Below, one piece after another: positions 43,726 to 57,000 of a DNA stretch of 64,000 nucleotides (positions are counted from its first letter, which is position 1; each line of letters starts with the position of its first letter). The notes beneath the pieces were generated by a model. That model saw only the letters and a list, made by a program, of their open reading frames with translations. It had not been told where the DNA came from and ran no database searches. The stretch covers positions 554,302,826-554,366,825 of the forward strand of contig CM077115.1 in assembly GCA_039619475.1 (NCBI GenBank), in the 5' to 3' direction. The DNA is from Icerya purchasi (Eukaryota; Arthropoda; Insecta; Hemiptera; Monophlebidae). The translations under genes were made by a program, and so were the position numbers.

Positions 43726-44257
43726 AAAAAGAAAAAGAAAAAAGATTTTTTCAATTGGCCTTAAAAATTATCTCGCTGAATTCTTTTCGCGTTTGTTTTT
43801 CGCATCCAAGCACGGTTTATTACATAATGTGTTATCGATTAAAAAATCGATAGTAACTATTCGAATCACAATGATGTATCGTCAAGATAATATTATTTTT
43901 TCCGCGAGTGTATAAATAAAATTAGTTTCACTCGCCCTGGACGATCATTACATGTTGGAAGGTGTTTCTTTTTTTTTTTTCCCCACTTTAAAGTTCCTAA
44001 TATACATTTATATATTTCAGTCTATATAACCGGAAGAGATCTCTAGACGTTCAGATCACGATCGTTTCTTCGGTATATTATTTCGGACTACCAACACATT
44101 TTAACTGATTCTTATGTAGAGACAAAACTAGATTAAAGCGATACATGTATAATTTTTTAAAATGCAAAATCGCGATGTTTTTTTTTTTTTTTTTGGAATT
44201 AATTTGCCGGTCCTATATCAGGTTCTCAACATATAATTATATCGTTTATTAGAAATA
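43170..44257. other. non-coding stretch with 42-base poly-A
   Basis: A run of 42 A at 43682-43723 is the longest homopolymer in the window and lies in an otherwise open frame (43517-43915) that I do not regard as a gene. T runs occur at about 43970 and 44179. Confidence 0.5.
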
Positions 44258-44530
44258 ACTTCTTCTTCTTCCGTCGTATTGCTCGATTCCGAGCGTCGTG
44301 AATCACCCATGTTACGTTGACCAAATGCAATCACGCCATTTGTCGCGGTCTGCCGTTGCTCGCAAGCATTCTTCCAGTCCTTTTCCTCTTATTTCCGGTG
44401 GTAGTTGATCTATATACCTTTTCGGAGGGCGGCCGCGACCTCTCCTTCCGGGGACTTTCCCCTGCATAGTAATTTTTTCAAGTCTACAGCACGCTAATAA
44501 GTTAAGACGCCAACAACCATCAGGTATTAA
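44258..44530 (-). pseudogene. LINE reverse transcriptase C-terminal fragment with AAG tail
   Basis: The minus strand is open from about 44530 to the stop at 44314-44312. It reads LIPDGCWRLNLLACCRLEKI, then TMQGKVPGRRGRGRPPKRYI, then EECLRATADRDKWRDCIWST. The LEKI.M.GK.PG.RGRGRP...YID and ADRDKWRD patterns are typical of the extreme C terminus of LINE endonuclease/reverse-transcriptase proteins. After the stop, about 40 bp leads to (AAG)4 at 44259-44271, the 3' end. It is 5'-truncated with an intact final frame. Confidence 0.78.
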
Positions 44531-44534
44531 TAAA

Positions 44535-46480
44535 AAAGAAAAATCGTTTTAAAATTTACGCAAAATCCACATAAAAAAGAAAAATAATTATTTACATTAA
44601 ACACTTGTGCCGTTGTCCACGTTTTTTTTTTGGTTACATTTTACAATTAAAAAATAACATAAAAAACATATAATTCCGCTATAATTAAAAACTCAACACT
44701 ACGCTTTCCTTCAGGTTGATTGTAGCATACATAAAAAAAAAAAAAAAAAAACCTTAAAAAACTGAATAACAAAAATATTTTGTTAATAATAAAAGAAAAT
44801 AAAGAAATTAAAAATCGGAAATACTTTAATGCAATTAACATTTTTTTTAAATATTACATAACAGAGGTTACTGAATAAAATTACGCAACAGTTAAATTGT
44901 TTAACAAATATATTCATCGGTAATCATTTATGAAAGACTGAAAAACACCGTATCCAATATGCCGCATGAATCGCGGACAGATTGCTACAACACGCAGAAA
45001 TTTATTACCCCGAAAGACGGATTCATTATTAGGGATTAACGAAGATATATTTATACGATTCATTGTTTTTTTTTCATAATAATAAAAACGCTAAACGTAA
45101 CATCTCATTTATTTCCATTTGCAGTTCAGATATTATTTAACTAAAAATAATAATATTCAAATAATGGAAAGAGGTTGTAATAAAAATGCTCGTGAATTAA
45201 GTAATCTAAAAGATTCGATTATTGATAAAAGAAAAAAAGTATACAATATTGAGTTACTCTTTATTTTTAATATATTTTTATAGTACTTAACAAAAAGTGA
45301 TACACAATGTTATATATGTACCCGTGCCAGTAGTGCATTAATATAAATGGACGGTAAACATTAAACTGAATTTTGAAAAACTGGCTTCGGCTTACAAAAC
45401 TTTTGACGTAGAAGCATAGAAACATAGAAGCATAGAAGCATAGAAACATAGAAACAGAACTTAAAATATTTTCTCGAATTTTATGTTTCTGCGTTTAGAG
45501 TTACTTTTTTATTTTTTATTTTTATTATTATGAATAAATATATAAATGGCTAGAAGGTTATGCTGTAAGTAAATTGATTATGACGCTCTGAATATACGGC
45601 GCACCGATTAAATTTATAAGAAATAAAAATTATCGGTAAACATTTTCGTTAAATACAGCAAGAGATAAATAAAAGTTTTCACTCTTGATTTTAAAAAAAA
45701 TAACTGAATATACCGTGTACTTCTGACAAATAAACTTTCGGCTATTTTTATATTCCGCTAAATATTAAAATGATTTCGTCACAGTATCAATTAATATCGT
45801 AAAATATATACGCTTATATTTTTATGCCACAAAGCGCCAACTTGAATATAAACACAGTATAAATAAACATTGCATCTACTTCAATGTGGTTTAAGTGTAT
45901 TTTAAATTTAAAAAAAAAAAAAAAAAAAAAAGAACGCGACTATATTGGCAAATTTTACTTTATCTTGTGATAGTTAATAAATATATTTTACACAAAATTC
46001 ATAGAGAAATTGTTTTCACTAAATTGATATTAAAAGTAACTGGAACAATACAAACTGTAAATACAAAGTTGAGTTTTAGAAATCTAGGCGCCACGTGTAA
46101 TTGCAAAGATTACAGTGTGGCAGATTTAATCTATTCTATATTGGGTAAAATTTAGGACTCAGCTCAAATTAAATCTGGTATATTCGACAACAGCTAGTGT
46201 GTAATATAGTTTGTAGAGCAAAAAGCTGGTATAGTCGAAGAAGGTCTCTAGTACTGTTAAGACCGAACATCCACAAAATAAGGAGGGAGATGGAGCAGAG
46301 TCACTTAGTACCCTAATCATAACTAAACATAAGAATGGTCTGGTTATCATGGTCGACGTTGGAATCTATGGACCTGAGTGTGGTTATTTGGTCGAACCAT
46401 AGTTTATTTTATTCTTCGGTAAGTGCATTTTATTAATTTTTTTTCTTTATTTTTTTTGGTTTTATTTTAAATAACATCAT
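44535..46480. other. non-coding stretch, no gene seen
   Basis: AT-rich with several poly-A/T tracts (about 44731-44750 and 45910-45931) and one minisatellite described separately. Short open frames have no coding character. Confidence 0.45.
45413..45457. repeat. 8-bp minisatellite (RCATAGAA)n
   Basis: Five units alternating GCATAGAA and ACATAGAA. The minus strand reads as a repeated FYASMFLC-like peptide, a by-product of the repeat. Confidence 0.85.
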
Positions 46481-46489
46481 TCTAAATTT

Positions 46490-46920
46490 TAGCGGTATAT
46501 CTACCCTTCCCTTTTTCTTCCTTATTGGGCCCTTCTGGCTCATTCTAGTACCACGACTGTCTTCGTGCTTTATTCATTCCATTTGTCATCTTCGCTTCGG
46601 TTATCTCCTTTCACAACTCCTTTTTTGTTTTTCTCTGACAACCCCTCCTTTTTGTCAATTCCACCACGATGATAGCAGTTCAATTTGCGATGCCGATCAA
46701 TTTTTTTTTTTTTTTATTTCGAATATTTCGCGTTCTCTGCTGAACGCCACGAGTGTTTCTACTTTCAGCTCTTCCCCTATATAACGCTATCCTTCGTTCT
46801 TTCGCTTCTTTCCGCCCGCTACGGCTCCTATTATTATCTCTTTTCTATCCTTTAATAATTTGTAATAGTATTCGAATTGGTTTTCTATACTTATTTCCAG
46901 CAAGTTGAACTGTTACTAAA
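46490..46920 (-). pseudogene. decayed Lys/Glu-rich frame, possibly retrotransposon ORF1
   Basis: On the minus strand a frame at about 46905-46735 reads LEISIENQFEYYYKLLKDRK, then EIIIGAVAGGKKRKNEG, a stop, then RYIGEELKVETLVAFSRERE. After a poly-A tract, another frame gives LSEKNKKGVVKGDNRSEDDK. The charged, helix-like character resembles ORF1 proteins of insect LINEs, but this is a judgement by eye. It is clearly not translatable as one protein. Confidence 0.4.
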
Positions 46921-46924
46921 AAGG

Positions 46925-49030
46925 CTAGCAAACAAGGATAGTTTTGAAAAATTTAGACGATGAAACCGGTTAATATTTTAAATATTAACATATTATATCA
47001 ATAAAAATAAAGCAAAAAAAAACCATGAATTCGGTTTGCACTAATCTTCGTTAATATAGTTACTACATATTTTGAAATTATCATGTTTATCACCTGAATA
47101 ATTTTCTTCTTAATTTCTCCAAGTTACAAAACTTCCAAATAATTAATTCAGTGGTTTAAAGTTTTGGTACACCGTTTTACTTTAATTTATTCGATATTCA
47201 TTCTTTCTGACGGTAATTACAACCCTTCAAAAACTCGCCATACAAATAGTCTCTCTTTCTGATAGTGTTTCGTAATAATAGTTTCTCGCGATGGTCTTAT
47301 TAATAACGCAATTTTGACTTTCCAGCGCCCGCAAAAAAAAAAACAAAAAAAAAACGATTAATTAAAATAATAAATAAATTAAAATGATAAAAAAAAAAAA
47401 ATTATTTAATAAGAGTGGCGAGCATTTTTAAAAATCATATAACTTCATTTGAATACATACGAAAACGTTTTTGTCTAAAATTCTTCGAGAAACGATATTA
47501 TTTAAACAACTTTTTTAAATGTTTTTTTTTTCTTTTTTTTTTTTTTTCGCTGTGTAGCCCCCCTTTTCTACTCCTTAAATTAAAACCTATTTCTAAATTT
47601 TTTCTTTTAAACTGAATCACGTGTTACATCAAGTCGCATATCGATTGCCCGCATCTTATTTTACGAGACCATAAACAGCGATTTCACAATTAACAAAATC
47701 GGGAAATATACAGTAAATCTTCCCAAATAGAGGATATTCATGTTTAGAATCCACGTACCGTGGTGCAAAATGCAATCAGCATTGCCGACTCGAACACCTG
47801 ACTCCAGAAAATGTTTTCATTTGAGATTTCGACGCCACAGCAACAGATGCAGCGGAGCACTACTGCCCAAAGGAGCTCGGTTAAAAAGCCGATTCAAGTA
47901 AAACATCTTAACAACTGCAATAAATCATCGTTCATAACCTAGTTAGAAAGTTTGAATTTTTACCGATTGGTGATCATTGTATCATTAAATAATCCCGGAG
48001 TGCTATTGTTTAGCCTTCTTTTTATGTTCAGATATGTGTATTTAATTGAAATTTCTTAAAATCCCCCGTTAATGACACGAACTTGAAAATTCAAATATAT
48101 ATAAATATTTTTGGGAAGAATCTTCAAGTTGGAAACATATTTTTTGGTTCCTACCTGATTGTGCTGTACGAAGAGGATACTCTACCTGCATAAGATCGCT
48201 GCTAATAGTGTTTTAGTTATGGTTTAGGACCATTTCTCCATATCGGTGCCACGATCGGCATCTTTCCGACAACCTTTTTTTTTTGATTTAGAGGTATTTA
48301 GTACGTCCGGAAAAAATTGCACGGCATGATAGCAAAAAGTACGCCGTAACGAATAGCCAAATTCTTTAATGCATATCTGTTTGCTTATTTTTTTGCGTTG
48401 TTTTCTAAATCTACTTGTATAATTTTTGGCCAAATGTTTACATCTTATCGATATAATTTTCAGATATTCGAGGTTAATACAACTGAGCTATAATATCAAT
48501 TGTGCAGGTTGCCACGACGGTTTCACTGCTGATAGTGTTCAGAGGTATCAAAATGGTATACACTATAGAGCTAGTCCGAGTAATGTGTGTCACTGATTCT
48601 TACAACAAAGGTCTCATTTTGTAAGTGAAATGAAGAAAGATAATACACAAAAGATCCGTACGTCAAACTTATTTGAACTTCTAAGCCGCACCCAGAAAAA
48701 CAGCAGAACTCATCTCCTTCTTCTCCAAAATCGACGAAATCGCGTAAACCATGATACATTGTTGAGTATTGGAATATTAAATTACTTTTTTTTTTTTTTT
48801 TTTTCATCTTAAATTACAACGTTCGAATCAAATTTTCTCAAAATCTAATCAGAATACAACGAACGTAAATAGTACCATTAGTTTAAGCGTAAACGTATAG
48901 TAAAATTCTATCCACCTAATTATTGTCATGTGTTCGTGACATTGTATTTACAGTATATAAATAAAATATTACGAAATTTCGGAAACACGGTGAGAGTGAA
49001 AATGTGTGTGTGTGTGTGTGACTGTGTGCC
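46925..49030. other. non-coding stretch, no gene seen
   Basis: No supported gene. Short frames at 47415-47615 and 48224-48433 show no recognised domain. A (TG)n tract is at about 49003-49020. Confidence 0.45.
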
Positions 49031-49040
49031 TGTGAGACCC

Positions 49041-49765
49041 TTGTTGTCGGTCGGGAGTAAATAACCAATCATCGACGCCGCAAGGAGAAGCGCGTACCTT
49101 ATGCATTCAATTCGGTTAGTTTGGGGTTAAGGAGGGAAGAAACACAAAATATATTCGATAGAAGGTTTTTTTTTTTTTGTTTTAGTTCGACCTTTTGCCA
49201 AATTTTTCATTTTTTAGTCCCTTAAACGGTGGCAGAAGTCGCATATATAGATTACCTTCCGGCGTTCAAGTGGGGTCTGATGGAAATCGATTCTATCCAA
49301 AAAAGAAAAACCGTGGAACGTGAAGCCCGATCCGTAATCATTAGAAATTTCTCTGTAATAACCTCCATACCGGATATTAAAGGATCCTCCCGCTGTTTGA
49401 CCGTCGCAGATTACCGGAAAGCCATCGGAACACCAATGCAAAGGGGACTCACCGCCGACAACAGTGATACGTGTACCCATTTATATTAATTTTGAGTAAT
49501 CTTTTTTTACACATTTGTGGGGGTTTGTTATTTAATCATTGTGTTTTTAGCGGTCGACCGATACAGAAAGTTTGGTATAGGTAAATTTCATTAATGCACT
49601 ATATAACAAAAAAAAAAAATTAAATAATCATTATTTTTAATAATAACGATGAAAATAATTAACTTTTTCGTCCGCGGTAATTAAGAGACCGTAGTGGCAT
49701 CATCCCTGAGGGTTCAATAAAACGGCATTAACAACGTTACATTTTGCATCCCTGGTGGGAGCTAA
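49041..49765 (+). repeat. dispersed repeat with CATCCCTGAGGG end, copy 2
   Basis: The left motif 'ttgttgtcggtcgggagtaa' and 'ccaatcatcgacgccgcaag' matches 31931-31975. The right part 'ggcatcatccctgagggttc' and 'tttgcatccctggtgggagc' (49696-49762) matches 32560 and 63405-63460. In between, 49229-49489 is open on both strands (86 and 88 codons, starting from non-ATG codons), so it could be the remnant of an element-encoded protein. I recognise no domain. Confidence 0.5.
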
Positions 49766-49769
49766 AACT

Positions 49770-52700
49770 AATAATAACGAATTCACGCGCAAAAATACAT
49801 TTATACAGTGCGAGACGGGGAGGTGTTAAATGTTGAGAGAGAAAGAATTTTTAAAGATTTTACTTTTTTTCTTTCGGTTTTAATTACAATTTTCGGAATA
49901 TGATTATAATAAACTACACCTTCGAAAAGTTATGACATAATATATGTACGGATTCGCTTACGGGATTAAAAGACATACATTACTGCGATTAATTTACCGT
50001 TTAATAAGTACGTAGAAGGTGTAAAGAGGAAAAGAAAAAAACCGACATATCGCAATGTAAATTTGAAAAATCGAAACTTGCATTCGGAGGACATCTTTTT
50101 ATTTTTTTGTCATTATAGCGGAGTGGTCGATTTTTAAAATGCCGAACAAAAAAAAAAAAAAAAAAAAAAAAAGTAACTCATATACGAAACGTTAAAATGA
50201 CGAGGGCGCGTTCGATATTCTACTCCTTCCGTAATAGCTCGTTGACATCTCCTCAAAACCTAGTTGAATATTCAGATAGAATATTTTTGAGAACAACGTG
50301 CTGAGAATAACATCTGCGAGTAACTCTTGTTCCGGAATTTAAAGTAGTTCAAAGTGGCTCCTCCGTGTTTTTAAGAAGAAAGTTTTCAATAAAATTTCGA
50401 ACGAAAAATTTTAAAATTCCGGTATAGTATTAAAAAATCAAAAAAATCAAAAAAATCAAAATAAAACAAAAAAATATGTACTTAATAAAGCCGTCATAAA
50501 AACTTTGTCGGCCTGTTAACACACACTTTAAAGATAAAATTTTATTACTCCCCGATTTAACAATCGATCAAAAATTATTAGCTAATTATATGAATTTCGA
50601 GAACTCTGCAATATCCTAGAGAGATTTGTTAAACTTTTTTATATTCAGCATCCTACTAAACTAACCTTTTGTTTTTCTGATTTTACAAGGCGTAACTCTC
50701 TTTTATTTATATACCGGCTTGAAAAAGAAAAACGTTTAGTAAGGAGAAAGAAAAAGGGGATACTAAAAGCGATAAAAAACAATTTTAAATTAGAGAAGAA
50801 GTAGAACACCATAGTCTCGTATCAAACTTTCAACGAAAAAAAAAAAATATATATATACATATATATATATATATAAATAAAAACAGACAAAATAATACCT
50901 TATAAAATATATCAAAAAAAAAAAATTTACACGGAGCGGATCGAAAGCTTATGGAAATTTAATGAACCGCAAATGATGTGATTATCGAACGTTCAACATG
51001 TATTCAAGTAGTATAAGCCGTACCATTTCGAGATTAACAACAAAGTGCTTCCAGAACCATTATCAACTCGGAACTATCAATAATAGTTAGGGCCTACCTC
51101 CATAAGAAGGCGACACCTCAGAACTCATTTCTCCTTATATGCACCTCGAATCTCCGCTCAGATATAGGTTATCACGCGTATTACTCTTGATGTTACGCTT
51201 TGAAGCTATATTTACATCAGCTAGAAATCGACTAATCTCTTTTTATTTAACTCTTGCCGACCGAAAAAAAAAAAATCGTAACCGATTTCTTAGAAGTGAA
51301 CGCTTCGCATCATCTTGTGATACCTTTTAAAAAATTCTAAATCATCAGTTTTGATCGGCCATATAGGCTGCAACGATGTTCTTCCGAATTTTTCCTACCA
51401 AACACAATTAAACTCTCTTTCTGTTAGAACTTGCTTAAACCCCCGGGAACAAAACTAGACGATTTGTCTACACAACTACTTCATACGCGTCTATACAGAG
51501 GTTCCGAAACAAGTTCACCGTTACGAACGAGAAATAATACCCGTACTACTATCTGTGTCGCTTGCACCATCGCAACTCAAAATTACTACATGATGAAGCG
51601 AGAGAATCATTGTCATTTTTGTTCGGTCGCCGGATGATATCTGAAAATGTTAATATCGTTTCACTCTAAAAGAAGAATGGCCTGTAAATTATCAACGATC
51701 AGACGCGCTTTGATCATTAAAGAGAAAGTCACATTCCGCCGTTTACGTACAGCACACCGCAGATCTTTCGCATCTCTTACAAGAAACCTTTATGTGTGGG
51801 AATTGCTCTTAAGTTCGGTCACATTCGCTCACAGTTTTCCCAGAAGAACTAACTACCTTCTGTTTTAAAAATCATTATGAAACATACTAATCTGCTTTAA
51901 ATCGATAAAGACTAATTACTATTCGATTGAGTCTTTGTTCTGAAGACGTGAATGGGGAAAAAAAAAGTGTCTCGAAGTAAATAGGTCAAGTTTAAATTCA
52001 AGTTGGTCAAAAATTTTTGCAATCACTAAAAAGCTTTAATACTACACCAATAACGATATGTTAAACTATTCCACTAAAACACGTATTAAAGTTCTGCCGA
52101 TTAATTACTATACTTTTTTTTTTCGCATATTTTCTTAGAAAAAGGTGAACTCGATTAATGATCGCTGCTAAGCTATAGAGTACCCCCCCCTGTGTAAAGT
52201 TTTTAACGCACCCATTCTAACAAAACGTACACCGTGTGTCATCAAATCGGATACCTAGTATATAGTAATTAATTATGGACCTATCGCTGTCGCTACTAGT
52301 ATCGTAAACGGCGGCGGTGTTTTGACCAGCAATAAACACTTTTTTATAATTTTAAATACAATGCGCCAGCGACTGATTAATTAGGGTATCGAAATAACTG
52401 AAAGAGAAGTACTGGACTAATATAAAAATATAATAAAAATCGAAAAAGAAAAATAATAATACGATGCGAAGGAGTTTTACAAGTAGTAATCTATTTTCAA
52501 TAAAAATGGGGCGTAGTCGATTGAAGTAATTAATTACCATAATATAATTAGACTGCGATCGTTTGTTTGTCGACAGAATCGAATAGTACTCGTGTCGTGA
52601 GGATTAAAACTGGTACGAACGATTGCGTGGATTACACGAACACAGGTAGTGTAACTCTTTTCAATATTTTTAAATACCTGAATAAAATAATTTTACTTTT

Positions 52701-54000
52701 TTCAGTCAAAAAAATGGTGCGCTCATGGAAAAGCAATAAGTAATATGTAAACATAAATAGGGGAAAAAAGCAAGCCAACCGCTTATTACACATTGTTGGA
52801 AGATTATATTAACCGAACTGCACCGCGATTAGTTTGACTCCCGATGAAGAGAGTTAGTACTTATATTCGATTTTTTCGACAAACCCGATATTACCCGTTC
52901 GTAATTGCGCAGCAATAGTCGTAATTGTACCGACCATTTCTGCGACTGATTACCAAAAGTAATTGATTATATTCTACGAACAAATTCCGGACAATTTCTT
53001 ATAATCGTAAATAATTGCTTAAAAAAGGAACTCTCTGTAGGTCTTCTTGATGACGACGAGTTGGAGTCGACGGTATATAAAAATAACGTTATGCTTTTAC
53101 AAAATGCTTTTCGATGATATATCTTTTATCGATTTGAATGATTTTTTTTTTTTTTTACCTTCAAAAGACAAAAACTTAACCCGTGATATAAACTTTTTCC
53201 TTACTAAAAAGTCATTCTCGGTTTAACAATTAAAAAATCGGCATTTACACAGGTACAAATAACACTTTATATTTCTCCGCGCTTCCGAATTAAGTGATGA
53301 TTAGTTTATACACGTTTCCCCCTTTTCCGACTGATGACTACGCAAAAATGTACAAGAGTCGCAAAACTACCAGAATTACTACCGGCTATTTAGCCAAAGG
53401 TCTGTTAATTGTATTTCGAAAAATCGTAATTATTACTTATAGAATATAATTCTTTTTGCCCCCCCCCCCAAAAGGTATATTTCTTGAACAAAAACCAACC
53501 AGTATATCGATGCTTCAGCTTTTGCGTCATCTTCTCCTTGCAGGTTTGGGTTCGATGTAACTATTATTTTTGATAGTAGTGCAGGAATTTTTTAGTGTTA
53601 TACTATTTTCAAAAGCGTTCGGTTATTGTTTTCCGTAATTTAATCGATTGAAACTGTGTTTTTATAAATTATAATACATACATGTTTTAAATGCTACGAA
53701 GAAATTAACTAATTTAGTAATTTTAATTTATTTTTCATAATAGGAAAAAATAGATTTTTCAAATAGATTTTTCATATAGATTTTCAAATTAAGTAATACT
53801 TCGAAATCTATGTTAAATAAGCCTAAAAACGTTTTTTTTTTCTTGTTTTTTTTTTGTCATATTTATTTTAAGAAGTTTCGATTTTTTTGTTTTTTATTTA
53901 AAAGAAATTGCACGATAGCCTTACATTGATCCACGACTGCTCTACGGTTATCACATGCAGGTATTATCGTATGTCTTACATTTAAGTGCGAAAAACATCG
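49770..54000. other. non-coding stretch, no gene seen
   Basis: Includes a 22-base A run at about 50151-50172, three tandem 'aaaaaatc' units at about 50430-50460, a (TA)n tract at about 50848-50874, C runs at about 52186-52192 and 53460-53469, and three diverged 'atagatttttca' units at 53749-53785. Frames at 51139-51868 show no recognisable protein. Confidence 0.45.
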
Positions 54001-57000
54001 GCACATATTCATAAATGCGGCATTTATTGTTTAATAAAATTTGATTAGGAAAAAAAAAAAAAGGAATTCATAATTTCATTCGTATTTTCTCGCATATTAA
54101 TTTACAGACACCGTTAGCCAAGGGTGCTAATTTTTAAATATTTCAGTCCGTTTATTTTTACGGGCCCCTCAAGCATTCAGCGGAAAGAAAAAATATTCAA
54201 TTTTTAGTTTATTATTAACTTACAATATTCCGCTTTTATTCGTATTTGTCGAAGTGGCACGAAAGAGCGCAATCCATTTAACTAGCCGAAGTTCAAAAGC
54301 ATTTATTTGCATACTAATGATGATGACGTGGCGCGGGAGAAAATTTCCACTTTTTTCTCACTTTATGTGAATGCTGTAAAGTGGCTCTCGGCGGAAATTC
54401 CGGGCGGCAAATGAAAAGATAACACAGTTTGATTCGCGAGAGCACAACGAATTAGAGTTAGGCTCAGGTGGCACGAGTATCCGGTGTAAGCAGGTTTACA
54501 CTAGGACTTAAGAGCAAACGGTCGTCCGAATAGTCTCCTACAAACGTTCTTTATTCTTTAATTAATTTTCCTTATTGTTCGCCCGAGCTCCAACTCTTAA
54601 TAGCTGTTTTCCGATAAGTTGGAATACCGTAATTAGCTCTAATTTACTGGCGACATTTAATGAGCAACACGCTTTCTTGCCGTCTCTGCAATTTAAGCAA
54701 ATAATTCGTTTTTGCTTCTGAAGTGGACATTTTTTATATTAACTTACTTAAAATTAAGAAATATTTACATAACTTTCGCTAAACACCGTCTTCAAATTAG
54801 AACCAGCCAACTTACCCTATACGAAACGAGTGTTTCCTCTACCCACCGAGCAGTTACATAAAACACTAAAGTCTTTTATTAATTTTATTTAAGGTCTGCT
54901 GACGATAATTTCTTTTTACACTACAAAGTATCACAAAAAAAAAAAAAAAAAACAAAAAAAAAACAAAAAAAAAACATCAGTACCTTATTGTCTTTATTAT
55001 AATTGCGCGTATTATAAAAACGCAGTAACCCTTTTTGATGTCATGCTTATAAGAAATTTATTTCACTTTGTCAAAAACGACCTATTCAATTAAAATCGAA
55101 TTAAAATCGACTCTCTCTTAAGAACTGTAGAGGACTATCGCTTGCAAGGCCGATGGTTAAAAGGACTGAAATTTACGTATTAATAACCTCGTTTTTGTAC
55201 TGTTAAAAATAAAAAACATATTTCTGTTATCGAAATACGAACCATTTGAATTATATAACGTTTTTCAGATATATTTTGAAATAAATGTCCAGTAAAAATT
55301 CAAATAAAATTTAAACTGAAAGCTGCCTTTATTTTATTTTTGACAAACCCGAAATACAAAAAATAAAGAGAAACGAGTTTTCTATAGACATTTAAAAAAA
55401 ACTAGTACGGGGGTGGGGGCGAGGAACTTTGTCTATTGATGGAGTCCAAAAGACAAAATTCATATATATATACATAATATATACATAATGTGGATTAATC
55501 TCTATTAAAGCAATTCATATACATATGCAATTGTAAATATTCCAATAGGGTTGGTTGGTGAAACGCTGATTGTGTTCTGCTGCTACTGCGTTAAGGTATT
55601 TTTGATTACACACTTCGTCAAAAACTGCCATGATAGGTTAGTCATTTAAATATGTCCTACTTGTAAAACCTTAGACAACCAGCTTAACAAAAAACAGAAT
55701 CCCGAGTGATTACAAAAAATTGTAATCTTAAATAATAGAAGATACAGATGTTCATAGTGCAACTTACTTAAAACCTATATTCACCAGTTTTTAGATTAAT
55801 CTGATGTGGAAAGGCGTGCAATATTTGACGGACCCAGTTTTTAAAAAATACCCTGTACTTTAAAAGGGGTGCTTTTATGGTCCATAAAAATTGTCCATTC
55901 AAACTAATTTCAAAAAGATCCTTGATCCTTAGGTCATCGAAAAAAAAAAAATAATAATAATAATAATAATTTGCAACTGCTCTTCTTCTTCAACCATAAT
56001 AAATCAGCTCTACCGTACAAGAAGAAAAAAAAAGGTAAATCTCCCGTAACATTTTTTGTGTACAAACATTTTCGAGATCTACAGAAGGCATAACTTTTAA
56101 AACAAAAATTTCAGTTTATCTCTCTCTGCTCGGGATTTTTTTATTGTGACGACTTCTTCTTTCCGCTAAACACGCTCTAACTTTATACTACATTCGCGAA
56201 ATACATATCTGTGTCGGACACATATTTCAGTCCCTCTCCTCATCATTCTCGTCATATGTTTCGCGATTGCGAAATCCCTGTCCTTAACACACCGCACTAA
56301 TGAAATAGTTGAAAAAATATTTTCAGGCTATTATTTCCTTTACTCGAATTCCAAGCTAACCGGTACTTTCAGCTGTGAAACAACACAGACCACGAAAATC
56401 AAAATTCTTCCGACCGAATCTATTAACCATTTTCAAAAAAAAATGATAGTGCACATTTCGCTCAGCGTCGACACTTCCTGATACATTTATCTTTGGCTGA
56501 AAATTTCTCTTCCACCACGTGCGCAATTGTTTGCACTATAAATCTACCCCGATTATCGTTTTATTTCATTTTAATTTATTTTAAATGTTTTAACTCGTGA
56601 TGTAATGAACATATTATACGTATTTTATATTCGTTACATTAAATGAATCACCGTGTACATACCAGATATTAAACATTTTTTATGGGCTTTAATATAGAGA
56701 CTGGCAAGTTGTTCCTGATAAATTAAAAATCGATGTGGCAGTTGTTGTTGTTTGATGATTCGGTGAAATAAGTTGCGAAAGGGTCTGCAATTTTCATCGG
56801 GTTCGTGACCACTGAGCGGTATAATACTTACGGAGCATTCGATAAACCACCACCGTACAAATTTTAGTTGCTTGTTGGTGAATGAGACCTTAATTTTTAG
56901 AGATTATAGTTGAGCTTATGACACAAGGATGTTGCTTTTTTCCTCTTCGTATTTTATTATATGTTTTTGTAATATACTTTCGTTGCGTTTCCTATTATTT

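Noticed and set aside
43517..43915. 132-codon frame with a poly-Lys stretch
   Set aside because: It does not begin with ATG and is held open across 42 A residues; the flanking parts have no recognisable domain.
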